A stretch of DNA of 17,534 nucleotides from Elusimicrobiota bacterium (GTDB lineage Bacteria > Elusimicrobiota > Elusimicrobia > FEN-1173). How positions within the stretch are numbered: the first letter of the stretch is position 1; each line of letters starts with the position of its first letter. Where the stretch lies: assembly GCA_016207625.1 (NCBI GenBank), contig JACQPF010000287.1:1-17534 (forward strand), given 5' to 3'. The notes under the pieces were generated by a model. It had not been told where the DNA came from and ran no database searches. It saw only the letters and a list, made by a program, of their open reading frames with translations. This document shows, piece by piece, positions 12,596 through 17,534 of this stretch. Position numbers and translations under genes: made by a program.

Positions 12596-15500
12596 CAGCT
12601 CTTTCACGTCCTGGGCCGCAAATCCGTGCCTCGCCCGCACCCCGGCCTGCACCGCCATGCCCAAAAGCGTCGGCCGCTGGCTGGTGAGCAGCCATTTCAG
12701 CATCGCCGTCCGGCTGCCCGGCTCTTTCAGCTCCCCGGCCCGGTCGAACACATACTGAGCCAACTGCCTCACATACCACAGACCGAAGGCCTTCTCCCGC
12801 ATGATGTAGTTCAGGAACTGTCCCTCGTCATAGATGGCCAGCAGGGACAACGTCGTCGGCAGAACCGCCTCACGCATCAGGATGGACACCTTGGCCTCCA
12901 CCTCCGCCCGGTCCGTCTCATCCAAGCCCTTTTGGCTCAGGGGGATGCCGTATTTCTTGAACATGAACGCATGGGCCAGCTCATGGGCCAAGGCCGTCGT
13001 CATATCCGACAGAGATTGTCCGGCCGGCATGTCGGACGGCGTCAGATAGATCTGGAAAGCGCTCTTCCGGCTTCCGTCTTTGTAGCCGATCTCTCTGGCC
13101 CAAATCGCGGATTTGCTGTGCTTCAATTGCATCCGGCGTCCCAACGTCAACCCGCCGGGAATACTATCGACGATCTGCACACCGATTTCCAATCCCTCCA
13201 ACTCGCTGGGATCCATTTCGAGATACCCGGCGTACATCGGGCTCAACACGCCCTGGGCGATGTAGTTCATTACCCGCACTTGGCGGTTCCGATCCAGGCC
13301 CTCAAACCCGCCCGCCTGCAAACTGCGCACATCCGTGGCCAATTCGGCGTCCACCGCCAAGAGACCCCGGTCTGTCAACGTTCGCTCCAGCATCCCGGAA
13401 ATCGCGGCGTTGAACGGACTGACGCCACGGCGGATCTCTTCTGATTTCTCATTGGCCAGCGTTTCAAATTCTTTTTCTTTGTTGATCTGCAAAGCCTTCA
13501 AAACGTCATTGGCTCTGTTTTTCACAAGGATAGACTTCAATTCGCTCAAATCTTTCACGTCACCGATGTAATCTGGAGCCCTCAGCGCCGGGTCCCTTTC
13601 CAAATAAAACGCCACAGCCTCATGCACATATTCAATGATCTTGTCGCTGCCAGTCAACTCACGGCCGATCGAAGCTCGAATCTGTTCTTCAGCACGGAAA
13701 ACGTCCTCCGGCGTGAGGCCCATCTTTGTCAACACAGACTGAAAGTTTTGCTCATCCTCATAAAGGTTGGCCAAAACGGCCCACACCATGGGCGGCGTTT
13801 CGATCAGGATGTCATTGAATTTTTTCGGCTGAGTTTCACCCCTGGCGATGGCCTCCCGCAGGAAATCCGGCATGGGGATCGACTTCTCCACCACCTGGCT
13901 GCCGGGAAGCGAGGAGAACGAATAAGTTCGGACAACGTTTGCCGCATTGTCTGCGTTCGAGGGGACCAGTTCATAAACCGTCGCATGGATCTGTTTCTGT
14001 GGATCTATTGAGAGGAGGATCCCCCGGTTTTGGCCGTTTCCTTCCACATCCACCAAAACGTCCACGAGGCTGGGAACCGGCGCCGGTTGTTTTGGGTCAT
14101 ACACATGGACGTGCGCGGGCACGCCTTGGAACACATCTTCACTGACCGCCGACCATCTGTCCGAAATTGAAGCAATGTGGTCTTCATTGTATTTCTGCGC
14201 GTTCAGAGGTTTGCCAAGTTGGTCCAGGACAATGCCTCTTTCCTTGATGTTTTTCATCTGCATTGTTCCGTTGACATCGAGGGAAACATCCATGAGGTCT
14301 TCCACTTTGCCGCTAATGCTCTTCACCAAGTTGTCCACTTTGCTCCGGTCACGCGTCCATTTGAACAACGAATCCACATATTCGCTTGTTGTCCGCGGCG
14401 TGAGCGATTGGCGGATCTTGGCGAGAGAAGCTAAAGAACGATTGAGGAGCGTCTCAACCGGGATGGTGGCGACGGGAGCCTCTTTCATGCCTCCCTTGAA
14501 AACGTTTGGAATCCTTACCCAACCCTTGGCGGCGGCATAGTTGTAAACAAAATGTGCAAATGTCGCCAAACCGGCTCCCATTTTTAAGGCGTCCCAATCC
14601 AGCGGCACCATCAACAACGGCGACAAGAGCGCCAGCATGAAACCCACGCCCACGAGCCCGATCCATACCTTCTCATGCCTCGTCCGTCCCACATGGGCGA
14701 AGGCGAAGAGCACCGGCAAAACCAGCGCCAACAACATCGTGATGATCGGACTCAAGCCCAAGATCATCGAAACCATCACCGGCGCCTGGAAAAGCAACTC
14801 CGCCCACGGCGCGAACCACAAATGAGCTCCCCACTTTTTCCCCACAATCGAGCCCACAGCGCTGGTCTCCTGCTTCTCTTCCTCCAGGACTTCCGGCAAG
14901 ACTTTTGTTTCGAATGAGGGGCCATCCTGTTCTTTCTCAAGATCTCCGATGTCCTTGATGCCCCCGTTCGCAATAAGGCTTTGCAGGTTTGTTGAGGCGC
15001 TCAAGAATTTGGGGTCAACGAATTGCGCTAACGATAGCTTCTGATTCCTTTGAAGCTTTATTCCGGACAATTTCTTCAAACGCGCATCGATGTTTTTGGC
15101 TTCCTTCAACAGCTTTATGCTCTCGGCGGCGGACAGCGTCAAGTCTATACGAGCGCCGACCTTCATCAATCTTTCGATTGCATCTCGGATGACGCCCGAA
15201 GGCGCGCCAAAGACTTTTTCCATCTCCAACAAAGCCATCTCTCTGTCCTCTTCTTGGTTGTAAAGCTCCAAAAGACGCGACATCGGAATATCCCCGCCCC
15301 GGGCCCCAAGCTCTTCCTTCAACCCCGCAGGCTGTACTGGCGTCAGTTCGAAGGCTATGAATTCCTCATAAGTCATCGTGTTCTTTTGTTCAGTTGAAAC
15401 CGTGTCACCCATGGCGTTGAATTTTGCTGATTGCTTTGCCATGTCGGGATAAAGTTCATCAACCAATTCCTGGTTCCGTTCCCGAACAGCGATCAACCGC

Positions 15501-17534
15501 TCCATTTTGCCGTCGGTATCAGCAATCAGCTTCATCTGAACATACATCGAGTTGGGATCAAGTGAATCGATTGCAAGCCCGACGTCAACGTTTCGCTTCA
15601 GGAACCGCAAATACGGTTTGTCCATCAATTTTGGAGAATTTGCGAGAACCGTCAAAACACCGGCAAATAACGTCACAGGAAGACCGATAATGGAGCTAAT
15701 AATGCCGAGAGATGTCAATGACGTTGTAATGGTTTTGACTTGGTTTTTCTCATCTTCTGCTGACGGAGCCTTAGATGCGAACAACGAAATAAGGATTCCG
15801 GCCACCAGCAGCCCAAGAATTGCCCAACCAATCGGTCCTGCCAAGAACATAAGATTGGTCGCCAACCACGTCGCAGGGCTTGCCACGATGGCAAATTTCG
15901 CTGCAAGCGCCATCAAAGTGACCGGAACATGCGTTATCGTAGATGCGCTGGCAATTGAAATCGCCGCGTTCAAACCTTTCGTCACCCCTTTCTGAGGTTG
16001 ACTATATTCCATGCCCGACATGTATTCCTTGTAACGACCCGATACAGTCGAAGGGAAGTCATCGCTTGTCAAAGTTGCAACAGAAACCTGTTTTCGAATG
16101 CGGGCAACCATGCCAGGGTCTTTCCGGCCAATCTTGTCCATATCGTTTTCAAATGTTGCCGATCGGTTTTCCCACTCGCGAACCGTCATCCCCTTGTTGG
16201 TTGTCATGGCGATTGCAAAAGCGACGGATGTCTCGCCCGGAGCCAATCTCTCTGACAATCGGGTCAGCATCTCAGGTGTGAGAGCCTTCTTTTGCTTACC
16301 CGCCATGAGCTTCCAAACCATTTTGTTGTCTGAACGAGACACGTCTGATCTGTATCTTCCAAACAGGCTTGCGTCGCCGGCCATGACAGGGTTTTGAGAC
16401 AAGGTCGCGGTCACTTTCCCCAAGGGACGAAGTCGAATCAATTCTTTCGTATAAGCGGCGGCGACAGCCAGGGTCCTTCCCGGGCCGGCTTGGCTGTATT
16501 GAAGAACTTGGCTAAACATCTCATCATTCGCAACGGCTTGATACGATGTTTTTTCCGAGAGCTCCGGATTTTTGGATGACAGGATTTGATAATGGCCGTA
16601 TGCGCTGGCCAGTCCGCTCCAATTCAGAGCAGGGGTCAGCACCGTCGCCATCACGTCCCGCTGTTCATCGCTCGCAAGCGAGCTTCCCAATTGATGGAAG
16701 AAAGCGATAATCTGCTTATCACTCACCCCATCCACGTTAAAGGTCAAAACCTCATCAAGCGCTTTGATCAGTTTGTCATTGTCGTCAGACGCCGGCATTC
16801 CAACCAGAACCGTTTTAATCGCCCGGGCGGTGTCCCGCATGGGTCCATGCACGCTGGTCGAATCATGTTTTTCAAGGGTCGTTCTCAGTTCAGCTCTTTG
16901 TTCCACCGTCAGCCTTTGGCCGGCCGTTTTTTCAACAGCGCCGATGGCGTTCGCAACAACGGCATCTGAAACACCTGCGCCTTGGGTCAACATCCTGTTC
17001 AAATCACCCCGGGTGTATGTGCCGCTGATGATTTCGACAACGTCTTCGAATCCGACCTCAGAGTATTTGCGTGCCAAACCCTTTCCTCTCGCCATGTCCT
17101 CCGCGGAAAGAGTCTCTCTGAGTTTCAATTCGCGCGTTTCCGCCAACCAGACCTTGGCCAAACGCTTGTTCTCAAGCCCCAAAGACCTATATTCCTTGGA
17201 CAACACCTCTTTAAACGAAGCCTGAATACCTAAGACATCTCTTTCCAAAGCTTTGGCCACGGTGCCGCCAGATGCGCTCCGGATATCAGCATCCAACCCC
17301 AAATGGCTCTGGAAATCCTCGCGCATCCTCGTGATGGCTTTCACTTCCGTTTCAGTTTGGGCGGATTCGAGCAGCTTTTCAAATCGGTTCAAAATGCCTC
17401 TTTCCAACGAATTGCGGAGTGTTCGGTGCAAAGCGTTGGACATGGCGTTGTATTCATTTTTCTCAAGCATGGACAGGAAATCCGTCGGCTTCATGTCCGT
17501 CGGTTTTCCGGCGGCCCTATCCATCACCCAGATC
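12083..17534 (-). CDS. Giant membrane-associated protein with CPBP-like and HExxH domains (partial at N-terminus)
   Basis: The reading frame is open to the last base of the window and ends at TAA (12085-12083), giving at least 1816 codons. The first in-window start is a GTG at 17527. The frame stays open before it (Ile-Trp), and no signal peptide or ribosome site is present, so the true start lies outside. Numbering from that GTG: helical region 1-525; hydrophobic cluster about 533-630; charged helical region to about 885; CPBP-like membrane domain about 890-1005; beta-rich and helical region to about 1440; HELAH zinc-peptidase region about 1440-1560; C-terminal domain 1645-1814 resembling that of gene A. 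It is convergent with gene A across the Fic relic. Function is inferred to be envelope-associated and protease-related. The N-terminal 500 residues match nothing I recognise. Confidence 0.85.
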   Translation of the reverse strand, partial: IWVMDRAAGKPTDMKPTDFLSMLEKNEYNAMSNALHRTLRNSLERGILNRFEKLLESAQTETEVKAITRMREDFQSHLGLDADIRSASGGTVAKALERDVLGIQASFKEVLSKEYRSLGLENKRLAKVWLAETRELKLRETLSAEDMARGKGLARKYSEVGFEDVVEIISGTYTRGDLNRMLTQGAGVSDAVVANAIGAVEKTAGQRLTVEQRAELRTTLEKHDSTSVHGPMRDTARAIKTVLVGMPASDDNDKLIKALDEVLTFNVDGVSDKQIIAFFHQLGSSLASDEQRDVMATVLTPALNWSGLASAYGHYQILSSKNPELSEKTSYQAVANDEMFSQVLQYSQAGPGRTLAVAAAYTKELIRLRPLGKVTATLSQNPVMAGDASLFGRYRSDVSRSDNKMVWKLMAGKQKKALTPEMLTRLSERLAPGETSVAFAIAMTTNKGMTVREWENRSATFENDMDKIGRKDPGMVARIRKQVSVATLTSDDFPSTVSGRYKEYMSGMEYSQPQKGVTKGLNAAISIASASTITHVPVTLMALAAKFAIVASPATWLATNLMFLAGPIGWAILGLLVAGILISLFASKAPSAEDEKNQVKTITTSLTSLGIISSIIGLPVTLFAGVLTVLANSPKLMDKPYLRFLKRNVDVGLAIDSLDPNSMYVQMKLIADTDGKMERLIAVRERNQELVDELYPDMAKQSAKFNAMGDTVSTEQKNTMTYEEFIAFELTPVQPAGLKEELGARGGDIPMSRLLELYNQEEDREMALLEMEKVFGAPSGVIRDAIERLMKVGARIDLTLSAAESIKLLKEAKNIDARLKKLSGIKLQRNQKLSLAQFVDPKFLSASTNLQSLIANGGIKDIGDLEKEQDGPSFETKVLPEVLEEEKQETSAVGSIVGKKWGAHLWFAPWAELLFQAPVMVSMILGLSPIITMLLALVLPVLFAFAHVGRTRHEKVWIGLVGVGFMLALLSPLLMVPLDWDALKMGAGLATFAHFVYNYAAAKGWVRIPNVFKGGMKEAPVATIPVETLLNRSLASLAKIRQSLTPRTTSEYVDSLFKWTRDRSKVDNLVKSISGKVEDLMDVSLDVNGTMQMKNIKERGIVLDQLGKPLNAQKYNEDHIASISDRWSAVSEDVFQGVPAHVHVYDPKQPAPVPSLVDVLVDVEGNGQNRGILLSIDPQKQIHATVYELVPSNADNAANVVRTYSFSSLPGSQVVEKSIPMPDFLREAIARGETQPKKFNDILIETPPMVWAVLANLYEDEQNFQSVLTKMGLTPEDVFRAEEQIRASIGRELTGSDKIIEYVHEAVAFYLERDPALRAPDYIGDVKDLSELKSILVKNRANDVLKALQINKEKEFETLANEKSEEIRRGVSPFNAAISGMLERTLTDRGLLAVDAELATDVRSLQAGGFEGLDRNRQVRVMNYIAQGVLSPMYAGYLEMDPSELEGLEIGVQIVDSIPGGLTLGRRMQLKHSKSAIWAREIGYKDGSRKSAFQIYLTPSDMPAGQSLSDMTTALAHELAHAFMFKKYGIPLSQKGLDETDRAEVEAKVSILMREAVLPTTLSLLAIYDEGQFLNYIMREKAFGLWYVRQLAQYVFDRAGELKEPGSRTAMLKWLLTSQRPTLLGMAVQAGVRARHGFAAQDVKELGMPLILLVNAKALVDEKGNIKEEVLMLLDDKVGADSKKLIHLGVVDKARIEERLKEVFQDAARYPNLAAALKGGRIFFADTSNYMRAFIQLDGKINVQQLLYILMDEFGILDKKAVSVSIITNNADLWNNEVKIHDKIIKIVVTLLEGVPLADVLNKALNPPLAIIDVQA
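12848..13210 (-). other. HExxH zinc-metallopeptidase-like region of protein B (residues about 1440-1560)
   Basis: A helix carries HELAH (H1515, E1516, H1519), preceded by a strand FQIYLTPSD as in many gluzincins. The sequence AEVEAK follows 23-27 residues after the second His, so E1542 or E1544 could be the third zinc ligand. This is the full set of residues expected for a metal-dependent peptidase. The family could not be named more closely. Confidence 0.55.
14513..14860 (-). other. CPBP/Rce1-like intramembrane protease domain with damaged first motif (protein B residues about 890-1005)
   Basis: The hydrophobic region carries the three CPBP motifs in order. Motif 2 (FxxxH) is intact as FAFAH with H945, and motif 3 (HxxxN) is intact as HFVYN with H992 and N996. 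Motif 1, normally EExxxR, reads AELLFQ (909-914), so the first Glu and the Arg are lost; GCG versus GAG and CAG versus CGG are single-base differences. The first Glu is the presumed water activator in Rce1, so proteolysis is doubtful. Spacing between the motifs (about 35 and 47 residues) is reasonable for the family. Confidence 0.55.
15638..15931 (-). other. Hydrophobic cluster 1 of protein B (residues 533-630)
   Basis: Three or four hydrophobic stretches (about 534-550, 554-582 and 604-628) are separated by a short acidic loop APSAEDEKNQ. They indicate several membrane crossings. This cluster divides the long N-terminal helical region from the next charged region. No family signature was found in it. 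Confidence 0.6.

Noticed and set aside
17525..17527. GTG as the true start of giant gene B
   Set aside because: The frame continues upstream to the window edge, no ribosome site is visible, and a membrane giant would be expected to have a signal or longer N-terminus. The gene is treated as truncated.

Overview
The window holds two giant genes in convergent (tail-to-tail) orientation, separated by about 430 bases that contain a decayed fic gene and a hairpin repeat. Gene A on the + strand is complete: 3865 residues from 55 to 11652. Gene B on the - strand runs from its stop at 12083 to the window end and is still open there, so its N-terminus is missing. No rRNA, tRNA, CRISPR array or insertion sequence was seen. 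The bacterium looks like a member of Candidatus Omnitrophota (PVC-related, formerly OP3), a group known for giant multidomain proteins. That placement is an inference from protein size and architecture, not from a marker gene.

Gene A reads as a membrane-associated giant protease/ATPase. A Sec-type signal peptide is followed by a TIKI/ChaN-like hydrolase domain and a hydrophobic segment. A large module then appears twice in tandem: hydrophobic hairpin, helical and coiled-coil stretch, AAA+ domain resembling the Clp D1 domain but without a P-loop, LonA helical segment, intact LonA-type AAA+ ATPase, and Lon peptidase domain. The first Lon peptidase keeps the Ser-Lys dyad (S1866, K1909). In the second the Ser position is Arg (R3145), so it should be a dead protease on a live ATPase. 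A third hairpin, a domain with an imperfect HExxH-like site and a C-terminal domain complete the protein.

Gene B is also membrane-associated and protease-like. It has a long helical N-terminal part, a hydrophobic cluster, a CPBP (Rce1/Abi-like) intramembrane protease domain whose first motif is damaged (AELLFQ instead of EExxxR), a beta-rich middle, a HELAH zinc-metallopeptidase motif, and a C-terminal domain that seems related to that of gene A. Both proteins end in Gln-Ala. Base composition shifts along gene B, being more GC-rich toward the C-terminal coding end, which suggests mosaic origin.

Taken together, the locus looks like a pair of giant envelope-associated proteins combining live and dead protease domains: Lon, Clp-like, TIKI, CPBP and HExxH. 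Whether they work together is inference. Gene A is preceded by an AT-rich leader with a 14-base inverted repeat and no recognisable Shine-Dalgarno sequence.
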